DNA of 12,792 bases from an uncultured Actinomyces sp. (GTDB taxonomy: Bacteria > Actinomycetota > Actinomycetes > Actinomycetales > Actinomycetaceae): assembly GCA_938030835.1 (NCBI GenBank), contig CALHID010000346.1, positions 1-12,792 on the forward strand. The letters are read 5' to 3'. The position numbers and the translations under genes are program-made. This document shows, one piece after another, positions 1 to 6,825 of the stretch. Below the pieces are notes generated by a model that saw nothing but the letters and a program-made list of their open reading frames with translations, had not been told where the DNA came from and made no database searches. Within the stretch, counting starts at the first letter, position 1, and each line of letters begins with the position of its first letter.

Positions 1-1942
1 TAGGGGCAAGCAGAGAGGAAGCTAGGGAAGCCAGAGCGCGCAAACGCCCCTCGGCCTCGCCACCCGATTTCTGCGAGCGCTCACGAAGGATCGGCGCATC
101 AGGTGCGAGCGCGCGAATCCATGCCCAAGTCCCCGCATAGGGACGCGACAGCGCATCAACCAGACCATCGCAGACGAAATTCCCGTCGTGGACGTCCTCG
201 CCAAAATCGCCACCATAGGCAAGAGCTCGCCGCCCATCAGGAAGAGTGCGCCACAGTGCATGGTCACGCCACTCCCACACGAAGCCTCCCGCATGACGCG
301 GATGGGTCATTTGCTGGGCGTAAGCAGCAGCCCCGCCGGGGCCGGTTCCCATCGCGTGGAGATACTCGCACATGATGTAGGGAGCGCTGCGAATACGTTC
401 CTTCGCAGCATCATCCACAGCTGCGCTCGGGTGGCTTGGGACAGCAACAGGAGCATGCAGATCCGTGTCATCAAGCACCGCGGCGACTTCTTCAAGCGTC
501 GGATACATTCGCGAGTAGATATCGACATACTCCATGGCGTGGTCGCCTTCGTAGTGGACGATCCCTCGCCCATTGGTGCGTTCATGGAGCCAATGCGCAG
601 ATGCCGCCAGGTTGCGACCTGTTCCAGATTCGTTCCCCAGGCTCCAGCAGAAAATGCTGGCATGGTTCTTGTCGCGCTCAAAAGCGCGTTCAGTGCGGTC
701 AAGGTAGGAGGCTTCCCAGCGCGGATCGTCGGTAGGGTTATCGATCCAGGTACGGTTCCCCTCAAAACCGTGGGTTTCAATATCCCCCTCGAGCATGACC
801 CACAGGCCAATTTCATCGGCCAGATCAAGAAGGCGCGGGTGAGGCGGGTAATGGGAGGTTCGGATCGCGTTGATTCCCATCGACTTCATGAGTTCAAGGT
901 CGGCGCGCGCGAATTCTTCGCTAAATACTCGCCCCTCATCAGCACGGATTTCATGGCGATTAACACCATTCAGCTTCAGTGGCTGTCCATTGGCACGCAG
1001 CACGCCATCAACAATTTCGATCCTTCGGAAACCGAGGCGCAGGTGACGCACTTCCGTCAGGCGGCCTCCCTCCCCCACCGCTTGCACGCGCGCGGCGTAA
1101 AGTTTCGGGGATTGCGGGCTCCAGGGCTGAACAGTTCCGAGGCCGATGTTTTCGCTCCTGTAACGGCCATCCTCCCCTCGCGTGAGCGTCAGCACTGAGG
1201 TACCGAGGCCCTCGATGTCCAGATTCACACCAAGCGTTTCACTCTGCGCCCCGCGCACTCTCAGCTCAAGGGCCACAAATCCTTGCCCGGCCTCGTAATC
1301 GGTATCGATCCACAGGTCCTCAATGGAGAAGTCGGGAAGGTATCGCAGTGAAACTGAGCGGAAAACTCCGGGAAGCCACCACTGATCCTGATCCTCAAGA
1401 TAGGACCCCGCACTGAACTGGTGGACGCGAAGAGTCACCGTATTTTCACCGGGGACAAGTGCCTGGGTGATGTCGAATTCATGCGCAAGGCGTGAACCCC
1501 GGGCCATTCCGATCCATTGGCCGTTGACCCAAACAATGATCTGGGATTCAACGCCCTCGAAGCGTAGGCGAACCTGCCCTCCCGAAGTAAGCCAGGATTC
1601 TGGACACGTGAAACGCCGCGAATAGTCGCCGACAGGATTTTCTTCCGGAGGAAAGGGTGGATCGACGGGGAATGGGAAATCAACGTTGGTGTAGGCGGGA
1701 GCACCCCAGCGACCTTCTCCCCTCAAGACCCAATGACTGGGCACGTCAATAGTCTCTGTCTCAGGAACAAAGGGCTGCTCGAAGGCCAACTCGGGGTTGG
1801 CATCGGGGTTTGGATCACTGCGGTGATAGTCGAAAAACCACGTTCCATCCAGACTCAACTCACCCGGGTCATCAGCAAAATATGCACGTGGTGAGGCAAG
1901 TTTCCCTGTTCTCGGTGCATATGAGGGCGTAGTCTTCATCAT
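1..1942 (-). CDS. lacZ: Beta-galactosidase, GH2 family (LacZ type), C-terminus cut by window edge
   Basis: This gene encodes a retaining glycoside hydrolase that splits terminal beta-galactosides such as lactose, probably in the cytosol since no signal peptide is seen. 647 codons are visible and the frame is still open at the window edge; LacZ proteins are about 1000 residues. After a jelly-roll N-terminal domain (the start of the LSLDGTWFFDY stretch is near residue 30) come the TIM-barrel motifs NGVNRHE (from 325) and RTSHYPPHP (from about 361). The acid/base Glu lies in WSLGNES (Glu438) and the nucleophile in CEYLHAMG (Glu526), matching E. coli Glu461 and Glu537. A later GGDFGEDVHDGNF stretch is also typical. 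Two ATG codons in tandem (1942, 1939) could start it, preceded by a modest GAAAGG ribosome site. It is divergent from a LacI-type regulator, so repression by that protein is likely. The family is certain; the natural substrate is inferred. Confidence 0.95.
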   Translation of the reverse strand, partial: MMKTTPSYAPRTGKLASPRAYFADDPGELSLDGTWFFDYHRSDPNPDANPELAFEQPFVPETETIDVPSHWVLRGEGRWGAPAYTNVDFPFPVDPPFPPEENPVGDYSRRFTCPESWLTSGGQVRLRFEGVESQIIVWVNGQWIGMARGSRLAHEFDITQALVPGENTVTLRVHQFSAGSYLEDQDQWWLPGVFRSVSLRYLPDFSIEDLWIDTDYEAGQGFVALELRVRGAQSETLGVNLDIEGLGTSVLTLTRGEDGRYRSENIGLGTVQPWSPQSPKLYAARVQAVGEGGRLTEVRHLRLGFRRIEIVDGVLRANGQPLKLNGVNRHEIRADEGRVFSEEFARADLELMKSMGINAIRTSHYPPHPRLLDLADEIGLWVMLEGDIETHGFEGNRTWIDNPTDDPRWEASYLDRTERAFERDKNHASIFCWSLGNESGTGRNLAASAHWLHERTNGRGIVHYEGDHAMEYVDIYSRMYPTLEEVAAVLDDTDLHAPVAVPSHPSAAVDDAAKERIRSAPYIMCEYLHAMGTGPGGAAAYAQQMTHPRHAGGFVWEWRDHALWRTLPDGRRALAYGGDFGEDVHDGNFVCDGLVDALSRPYAGTWAWIRALAPDAPILRERSQKSGGEAEGRLRALASLASSLLAP

Positions 1943-2049
1943 GAGCCTTTCAGGTAAGTCAACATCGACGCCTTGTAGCACACCTAGACTAACACGTTAT
2001 AGTTGTTGCATTCACGCAGATTCGGTGGACTCAGCACCAGGGAGATGAA
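1943..2049. promoter_or_regulatory. Divergent promoter region with candidate LacI-type operator (1989-2002)
   Basis: This 107-nt space separates divergent lacZ and lacI-type genes. The imperfect palindrome CTAACACGTTATAG (1989-2002; 10 of 14 positions symmetric, centred on ACGT) is a plausible operator for the adjacent LacI-family protein, whose relatives bind short palindromes with a central CG. It overlaps candidate -10 boxes in both directions: TATAGT (1998-2003, plus strand, with a weak TTGTAG at 1973-1978, 19-nt spacer) for the regulator and TATAAC (2001-1996, minus strand, no good -35) for lacZ. One bound dimer could block both genes. The promoter boxes are weak matches. Confidence 0.4.
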
Positions 2050-3075
2050 ATGGATCGAGCCACACGGGCAGACGTCGCTCGCGCAGCGGGCGTCGCTCCC
2101 TCAACCGTATCGCTCGTGCTCAATGGTCGCGGACCCGAAGTCAAGATTGCACCCGCGACGATCCAGCGTGTCCAAGATGCCGCGCGCACTCTCAACTACA
2201 TTCCCAACGCTGCCGCACGCTCGCTTCGACGTGGAAGTTCACGACTCATCGCACTTTTGATGGCTGAACTCCCCGACAACCCCTTCGTTCCCGTGGTCCA
2301 CACCGTTTTAACAACGGCGATGATTGAGATTCAACGACGTGGATACCTACTGCTTCCACTGTTCCAATCTAGTGCGGACCCTTCTGACGCAGAGACGATC
2401 CGCGCCGTTCTTGGAGACACCCAATTAGCGGGTGTTATTCGCGAAACCACCTCGGCGGAGAGCTTCGCCTCTACTCTTTTAGGGAATCTGGGGATTCCCG
2501 TCGTTGCTATGTCGATGATTAACACCGACGACCGCCAAGGTGCACACGCTCTTGTCAGAATTGACGAATGCGCGGGAGTCCAGGAAATCCTCGACCACAG
2601 CGCGCAGACATCAGGGAAACAACACGCAGTATTCCTTGCCGGGCCAAATACGAATCACTCCCGACAACAACCGCTCGAAGCCACATTTGGGAAGCGGTTC
2701 GCCATGCTGGCACTTCCGGACTGGGACGCGTCAACCGCCTATCAAGCAGCTTTACGCTTACTCTCGGAGAACAGCGAAATCGGCCTTGTTGCTCTTGCCG
2801 ATGACTCCCAAGCTCCCGGCGTATTCAAGGCAGCAGCAGAACTCGACCTGCGTGTCCCCCAGGACCTTTCGATCCTTGGATTCGGAAACCAAGATCCCGT
2901 GAATAGCTCAGAGCTGGGACTCACTACCGTAGAGTGGCCACTCCACGAAATGACTTCTCAAGCAGTAGACGCGATCATCAGGGCTGTTGAGAAACCTCGC
3001 GGAAAAGCCAAGCCACAGACCATCACCATTCCAACTCGCGCGGTATGGAGACAATCTGTGGCTCGTAGAGGCTAA
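2050..3075 (+). CDS. LacI-family transcriptional regulator
   Basis: This is a 341-residue sugar-responsive DNA-binding regulator of usual LacI/GalR length. The N-terminal helix-turn-helix spans about residues 6-25 (ADVARAAGVAPSTVSLVLN), followed by the hinge helix region around 50-62 (YIPNAAARSLRRG) and a periplasmic-binding-protein-like effector domain to the end. The usual C-terminal VPxDxSxxGFDD signature appears as VPQDLSILGFGNQ (269-281), so the Asp-Asp pair, whose equivalent in LacI contacts inducer, is replaced by Gly-Asn. The ligand may therefore differ from that of classical LacI. The ATG at 2050 follows a GGGAG ribosome site and puts the helix-turn-helix directly at the N-terminus. 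It is divergent from the beta-galactosidase gene, which is its likely target and perhaps its only local one. It converges on glmM with a 31-nt gap. No gene symbol can be assigned. Confidence 0.93.
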   Translation: MDRATRADVARAAGVAPSTVSLVLNGRGPEVKIAPATIQRVQDAARTLNYIPNAAARSLRRGSSRLIALLMAELPDNPFVPVVHTVLTTAMIEIQRRGYLLLPLFQSSADPSDAETIRAVLGDTQLAGVIRETTSAESFASTLLGNLGIPVVAMSMINTDDRQGAHALVRIDECAGVQEILDHSAQTSGKQHAVFLAGPNTNHSRQQPLEATFGKRFAMLALPDWDASTAYQAALRLLSENSEIGLVALADDSQAPGVFKAAAELDLRVPQDLSILGFGNQDPVNSSELGLTTVEWPLHEMTSQAVDAIIRAVEKPRGKAKPQTITIPTRAVWRQSVARRG

Positions 3076-3098
3076 AGGAGCCGAGGCCGCGGAGCCTT
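3075..3098. terminator. Weak imperfect hairpin between convergent lacI-type gene and glmM
   Basis: The 31-nt gap between the two convergent stop codons contains an imperfect inverted repeat starting at the regulator's stop codon: outer arms AAGG/CCTT, a two-base mismatch, then CCG/CGG and inner pairing. No T-run follows on either strand. It could act as a poor bidirectional terminator, but the evidence is thin. Confidence 0.25.
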
Positions 3099-3106
3099 CA
3101 GCGGTT

Positions 3107-4456
3107 TCAGAGCGCCAAGTTTTCCTTCACGACATCAGCCAAGCGCGAAGCCACGCCATCGGCCTGGGACTGCGTTGCGGCCTCGACCATGACACGGACC
3201 AAAGGTTCGGTACCGGAGGGACGAAGCAGGACGCGACCCGTATTGCCCAGCACGGCCTCGGCAGCGGCAACTGCTTCCTGAACGGCCGGGTCGGTGTTCG
3301 CGCGCGAACGATCCACTCCCCCAACGTTGATCAGCGTCTGAGGAAGGCGCTTGATGAAGCTTGTGAGGTCGGCCAGATCTCGACCCGATTCCTTCACCAT
3401 GCGTGCCAACAGCAACGAGGAGAGGATGCCGTCGCCAGTAGTTGCGTACTTCTTCGCGATGATGTGTCCGGATTGTTCTCCACCCAGCGAGTACCCACCT
3501 TCGAGCATGGCTTCTAGGACATAACGGTCACCGACTCCGGTCTGGACCGTCTTGATCCCTGCCTCTTGCATGGCAAGAATCAAGCCAAGATTCGACATGA
3601 CAGTGACAACCAAGGTGTCCTTGGCAAGCTGGCCCTCATCACGCATGTGCACAGCCAGTGCGCCCATGATCTTGTCGCCGTCAACAATGTTGCCATCGCG
3701 GTCCACTGCCAAGCAGCGGTCGGCATCACCATCGTAGGCAACACCGAAGTCAGCTTCGGAAGCAACGGTCAGGGCCTGAAGCTGCTCGGGGTGGGTTGAA
3801 CCGGCCTTGTCGTTAATGTTGCGACCATCGGGAGCCGCGTTAATAACAACTGCATCTGCACCCGCCTGGCGGAAAGCTTCAGGAGCAAGGAAAGACGCAC
3901 CGCCATTTGCACAGTCAACCGCAATTCGGAGGCCATGAAGGTCGGTACCCAAGGAGGTCATCAAGTGCTCGATGTAGGACTTTTCCGCCCAGTCATCGTC
4001 ATATTCGACCTCACCGACAGCAGCGCCGGTCGGACGATCCCACGAAGTGTTCAGAAGCTCTTGAATCTGATCTTCAACTTGGTCGGGAAGCTTGTAGCCG
4101 CCGTGAGCAAAGAATTTAATGCCATTGTCGGGCATGGGGTTGTGCGAGGCGGAAATCATGACGCCCAGGTCAACTGAGGATGAGGCCGTCAGATGCGCAA
4201 CGGTCGGAGTGGTCACAACGCCAACGCGGACAACGTCCATTCCCGCGCTCGCCAAACCCGCCGCCAGTGCATGGTCCAGGAACTCGCCGGAGATACGCGT
4301 ATCGCGGCCAATGATCGCCTTTGGCTTATGTCCCGAGGCCGGGCGTCCCTGAATCGTCAGGCGCGCTGCCGCTTCACCCAGTTCCAAGGCAAGTGGCGCA
4401 GTCAAGTCGACATTTGCAAGTCCACGCACGCCATCTGTTCCGAACAACCTGGCCAT
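3107..4456 (-). CDS. glmM: Phosphoglucosamine mutase
   Basis: GlmM interconverts glucosamine-6-phosphate and glucosamine-1-phosphate, the step that commits carbon to UDP-GlcNAc and peptidoglycan in the cytosol. The 449-residue length is normal for the family. All four alpha-D-phosphohexomutase signatures are present in order: the phosphoserine loop ISASHNP (Ser104 is the expected phosphorylated residue), the metal site DGDAD (242-246), the sugar loop GEQSGH (326-331) and the phosphate-binding RPSGTEP (412-418). The N-terminal FGTDGVRG is typical of GlmM as opposed to other hexomutases. The ATG at 4456 is fixed by a GGGAGGT ribosome site six bases upstream. It lies downstream of rplM-rpsI, as in many Actinomycetota, but a strong terminator intervenes, so it probably uses its own promoter. 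It ends tail-to-tail with the LacI-type gene. Confidence 0.98.
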   Translation of the reverse strand: MARLFGTDGVRGLANVDLTAPLALELGEAAARLTIQGRPASGHKPKAIIGRDTRISGEFLDHALAAGLASAGMDVVRVGVVTTPTVAHLTASSSVDLGVMISASHNPMPDNGIKFFAHGGYKLPDQVEDQIQELLNTSWDRPTGAAVGEVEYDDDWAEKSYIEHLMTSLGTDLHGLRIAVDCANGGASFLAPEAFRQAGADAVVINAAPDGRNINDKAGSTHPEQLQALTVASEADFGVAYDGDADRCLAVDRDGNIVDGDKIMGALAVHMRDEGQLAKDTLVVTVMSNLGLILAMQEAGIKTVQTGVGDRYVLEAMLEGGYSLGGEQSGHIIAKKYATTGDGILSSLLLARMVKESGRDLADLTSFIKRLPQTLINVGGVDRSRANTDPAVQEAVAAAEAVLGNTGRVLLRPSGTEPLVRVMVEAATQSQADGVASRLADVVKENLAL

Positions 4457-4491
4457 CGGGGTACCTCCCGCTCGAAAATTAATCCACCGCT

Positions 4492-4525
4492 ATTCTAGCT
4501 GCTCGCTCTTCACTCAATCGATTGA
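4492..4525 (-). promoter_or_regulatory. Candidate glmM promoter with 12-bp perfect palindrome
   Basis: On the minus strand a -10-like TAGAAT lies at 4497-4492, about 36 nt upstream of the glmM ATG. No good -35 hexamer is found at 16-18 nt. A perfect palindrome TCAATCGATTGA (4514-4525) sits roughly where the -35 region should be and could be an activator or repressor site. The promoter is inferred mainly because a strong terminator isolates glmM from rpsI. Confidence 0.4.
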
Positions 4526-4570
4526 CCAGCAAACAACATTGCAGGAAATCGGGCAGAGAACTAGGCATTC

Positions 4571-4617
4571 TGGAAATAAAAGGTGTGGCCCCAATCTTCC
4601 GATTGGGGCCACACCTT
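4571..4617 (-). terminator. Intrinsic terminator after rpsI
   Basis: A perfect 17-bp stem (4580-4596 paired with 4601-4617) closes on a 4-nt loop, which reads GGAA on the minus-strand RNA (GNRA class). The minus strand then continues with the T-rich TTTATTT. The stem begins 17 nt beyond the rpsI stop codon. It has no T-run on the plus side, so it acts on minus-strand transcription and ends the rplM-rpsI unit. Confidence 0.93.
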
Positions 4618-4633
4618 GAAGTAAAGGCGAAGA

Positions 4634-5125
4634 TCAGCGCTTCGAGAACTGCGAAGCCTTGCGTGCCTTCTTGAGGCCTGCCTTCTTACGCTCAACAGCG
4701 CGGGCATCGCGGGTCAGGAAGCCAGCCTTCTTCAGTGCGGGACGGTTCGCGTCACGATCGATCTCGTTCAGTGCACGCGAAATGCCCAGGCGCAGCGCAC
4801 CGGCCTGGCCGGAGATGCCGCCGCCATTGATACGAGCGATCACGTCGAAGCGACCGTCGATATCAAGCAGAGTGAAGGGGGACTTCACGAGCTGCTGGTG
4901 CAGCTTGTTCGGGAAGTAATCTTCAAGAGTGCGTCCGTTAATGGTCCACTGGCCGTTGCCGGGAACCAGGCGAACACGGGCGACGGCTTCCTTACGGCGG
5001 CCAAGGCCCGCGCCGGGCGCGGTGATGGACTGACCAGCACCAGCAGGCGCTGACTCAGTCTCTGTGGTGTAGGAGCTGGGGACGACTTCCTCATCCAGCT
5101 CAAGAATCTCGGTGGTCTCAGCCAC
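4634..5125 (-). CDS. rpsI: 30S ribosomal protein S9
   Basis: S9 is a small-subunit head protein whose C-terminal tail reaches the P-site tRNA. The sequence shows the core from GRRKEAVARVRLVPGNG (about residue 42 onward), then LEDYFPN, GGGISGQAGALRLGISRAL and the characteristic ending KKARKASQFSKR; the last Arg is the residue that contacts tRNA in the family. At 163 residues it is longer than the roughly 130 of E. coli because of an acidic, disordered-looking N-terminal extension of about 40 residues, which is common in Actinomycetota. The start is GTG (5125), with an AGGAG ribosome site four to five bases upstream. It follows rplM by 44 nt and is surely co-transcribed with it. Confidence 0.97.
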   Translation of the reverse strand: MAETTEILELDEEVVPSSYTTETESAPAGAGQSITAPGAGLGRRKEAVARVRLVPGNGQWTINGRTLEDYFPNKLHQQLVKSPFTLLDIDGRFDVIARINGGGISGQAGALRLGISRALNEIDRDANRPALKKAGFLTRDARAVERKKAGLKKARKASQFSKR

Positions 5126-5169
5126 AGTTCTCCTCAGTGCAGTTCGTTGGGCTCAGAAGCGCGACGCGC

Positions 5170-5613
5170 TCACTGGGCGACCTGGGTGATTTCGTAGGGA
5201 ATCGGCTGCTGGCCGATGTGCGGGTGCTCAGCTCCGGCGTAAACGTGCAGCTTCTTGAACTGCGCGCGGCCGAGGCTGGTGTGAGGAAGCATGCCGCGGA
5301 CTGCCTTCTCGACTGCGCGTTCAGGACGCTCAGCCATGAGATCGCGATAGCGTGTTGCACTCAGACCACCGGGGCGACCGGAGTGGCGGTAGGCCATCTT
5401 CTGGTCAAGCTTCTTACCGGTGAGGGCAACCTTGTCCGCATTAATGATGATGACGTAATCGCCCATATCGAGGTGAGGGGCAAACGTCGGCTTGTGCTTC
5501 CCACGAAGGATAGCGGCAACTTGAGCCGCCAGGCGACCGAGGACGACGTCAGTGGCGTCGATGACGTACCACTGCTTGTCGGCATCCGCCGGCTTAGGTG
5601 AATAGGTGCGCAC
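5170..5613 (-). CDS. rplM: 50S ribosomal protein L13
   Basis: L13 is an early-assembling 23S rRNA-binding protein of the large subunit. Signatures are WYVIDATDVVLGRLAAQVA near the N-terminus, LRGKHKPTFAPHLDMGDYVIIINADKV, YRHSGRPGGL and GMLPHTSLGR...LHVYAGAEHPH. I choose the GTG at 5613 (147 residues, giving the start MRTYSPKP). It has a GAAGGT ribosome site seven bases upstream and matches the N-termini I recall from actinobacterial L13 proteins. A longer in-frame TTG at 5628 adds five residues but would place that ribosome site inside the gene. It is first in a two-gene unit with rpsI. A promoter and a structured leader lie upstream, so expression may be controlled separately from truA. Confidence 0.93.
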   Translation of the reverse strand: MRTYSPKPADADKQWYVIDATDVVLGRLAAQVAAILRGKHKPTFAPHLDMGDYVIIINADKVALTGKKLDQKMAYRHSGRPGGLSATRYRDLMAERPERAVEKAVRGMLPHTSLGRAQFKKLHVYAGAEHPHIGQQPIPYEITQVAQ

Positions 5614-5642
5614 GGGCGTAACCTTCAATTCTTTCTGTCATG

Positions 5643-5675
5643 GGGCCTAGCATCGAGTGTTCGACGCACCGGCCC
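5643..5675 (-). promoter_or_regulatory. Stem-loop in the rplM leader
   Basis: On minus-strand RNA a two-part hairpin forms: outer GGGCC (5675-5671) with GGCCC (5647-5643), a small internal loop, and an inner 7-bp stem (5667-5661 with 5656-5650, one G-U pair) closed by ACAC. It ends 30 nt upstream of the chosen GTG of rplM and lacks a T-run, so it is not a terminator. Ribosomal protein leaders often carry such elements for feedback by the encoded protein; that role is only inferred. An ATG at 5641, directly after the hairpin, opens a 15-codon reading frame that ends inside rplM (5594). Confidence 0.5.
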
Positions 5676-5765
5676 GCTATGAAACGGTTCCGCGAGGCAT
5701 CAGCCGAATTTCTTCTCCGGCGAGTGGGAAGGCACCAGAGGTCCAGCTGACACACAGCACCTGTT

Positions 5766-5795
5766 AGTTTATGCGCCAAAAGGCAGCGGGGTCAA
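5766..5795 (-). promoter_or_regulatory. Candidate promoter for rplM-rpsI
   Basis: The minus strand shows TTGACC (5795-5790), an 18-nt spacer and TAAACT (5771-5766), a good match to actinobacterial vegetative promoters. Initiation would fall near 5759, giving a leader of about 145 nt before the rplM GTG. It lies in the 225-nt space after truA. A weak bulged stem of AAG-CACA with TGTG-CTT overlaps the -35 side (about 5797-5815) and may lower read-through from truA. Confidence 0.6.
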
Positions 5796-5838
5796 AGCAC
5801 AGACCAGAGTGTGGCTTATTCCTCATATCGTTTCTGAA

Positions 5839-6825
5839 TCAACCAGCGCAGCAATTGCCACCCATGGCCCATTCTTCAGGGCTCCCATCAAAGGCAAAGC
5901 CACGCATACGGCGTGCCCGGTGGACCTGATCGCTCCACTCGGCCTCGTCGGGATAACTCACGGATTCCAGGGTCAGCCCATGCGCTGGGGCAATCGGTGC
6001 CGCCTCTTGGCGCGAGGCCTTCTCAAGCAGCTGCGCGGGCCAGCTTTCCTCACGCGCTCCCCTACCCACCTCAATTAAAGCGCCGACAAGGGAACGAACC
6101 ATGGAATGGCAGAAGGCATCAGCGCGCACATGGCACTCGAGGACCCCGGTCCCCCCGGCCTCGGGAACAATACGCAACTCACGCAGTTCACGGATTGTCG
6201 TTGCCCCCTCGCGCGGCCGGCAGAAGGCAAGGAATTCATGCTCGCCCAGAAGAGGCTGGGCCGCTCGGTTCATTGCCTCGATGTCGAGGGGCTGGGCAAC
6301 CTCGTACACATCCCAACGTCGCGCCAGAGGCAGTTGCCCCTCGGGGACGAGGCGATAGGTGTAGGAACGCTCGAGCGCTGCGAAACGCGCGTCGAAGTCT
6401 CCGGATACCACGCTTACTTCCGAGAGACGGGCATCAGCAGTCCCCCGGGGCACTTTGATACCGGTCCTCGCCATGTGCTCGATATATTCACGACCAAGAA
6501 GTGAGTTCACGCGTCGCAACAGTGCGCGACAGCACGCCTGGTTGAGTTCTTCTTCGTCTTCGGGGCGGTCGGATTCGCGTATCAAGGACTGGAAGGCATC
6601 AGAAGCGCAATCAAAATGGGCAACTTGATGACGTGCATGAACTCCGGCATCAGTTCGTCCCGCAACAGTCAGCATTACAGGACGGCGCAAAATTGTCGAC
6701 AGCGCCTGGTTGAGAACCCCCTGAACAGTACGAAGGCCATCTTGCGCGGCCCAGCCGTGGAAGAACGTGCCGTCGTAGGCAAGATCCAGACGGATTCGTA
6801 GCTGGGAATTACTCAGAGCTCCCAT
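5839..6825 (-). CDS. truA: tRNA pseudouridine(38-40) synthase
   Basis: TruA converts uridines 38-40 in the anticodon arm of tRNAs to pseudouridine. The N-terminal IRLDLAYDGTFFHGWAAQ is typical, and the catalytic Asp is in AGRTDAGVHA (Asp59, matching E. coli Asp60). ERSYTYRL supplies the conserved Tyr, and FCRPREG plus HSMVRSLVGALIEVGRG follow. I place the start at the ATG at 6825 (328 residues) because GGAGGAG lies seven bases upstream and the family sequence begins right after it. The frame is open upstream to an ATG at 6999, but that part only reads the neighbouring gene in another frame. The gene overlaps the 3' end of the ROK gene by 13 nt, so translation is probably coupled. It is somewhat longer than E. 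coli TruA (270) owing to an insertion before LSEVSVVSGDFDARFAALERS and a C-terminal tail. Confidence 0.95.
   Translation of the reverse strand: MGALSNSQLRIRLDLAYDGTFFHGWAAQDGLRTVQGVLNQALSTILRRPVMLTVAGRTDAGVHARHQVAHFDCASDAFQSLIRESDRPEDEEELNQACCRALLRRVNSLLGREYIEHMARTGIKVPRGTADARLSEVSVVSGDFDARFAALERSYTYRLVPEGQLPLARRWDVYEVAQPLDIEAMNRAAQPLLGEHEFLAFCRPREGATTIRELRELRIVPEAGGTGVLECHVRADAFCHSMVRSLVGALIEVGRGAREESWPAQLLEKASRQEAAPIAPAHGLTLESVSYPDEAEWSDQVHRARRMRGFAFDGSPEEWAMGGNCCAG

Noticed and set aside
188..1198. Long plus-strand reading frame (336 codons)
   Set aside because: It is antisense to lacZ, whose frame carries all GH2 catalytic motifs. The antisense product has no recognisable domain; GC-rich codon bias keeps such frames open.
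5594..5779. 61-codon minus-strand frame across the rplM leader
   Set aside because: Its first ATG lies upstream of the -10 box of the likely rplM promoter, there is no ribosome site, and the protein has no family features. Only its last 15 codons (from 5641) are kept as a possibility in the leader finding.
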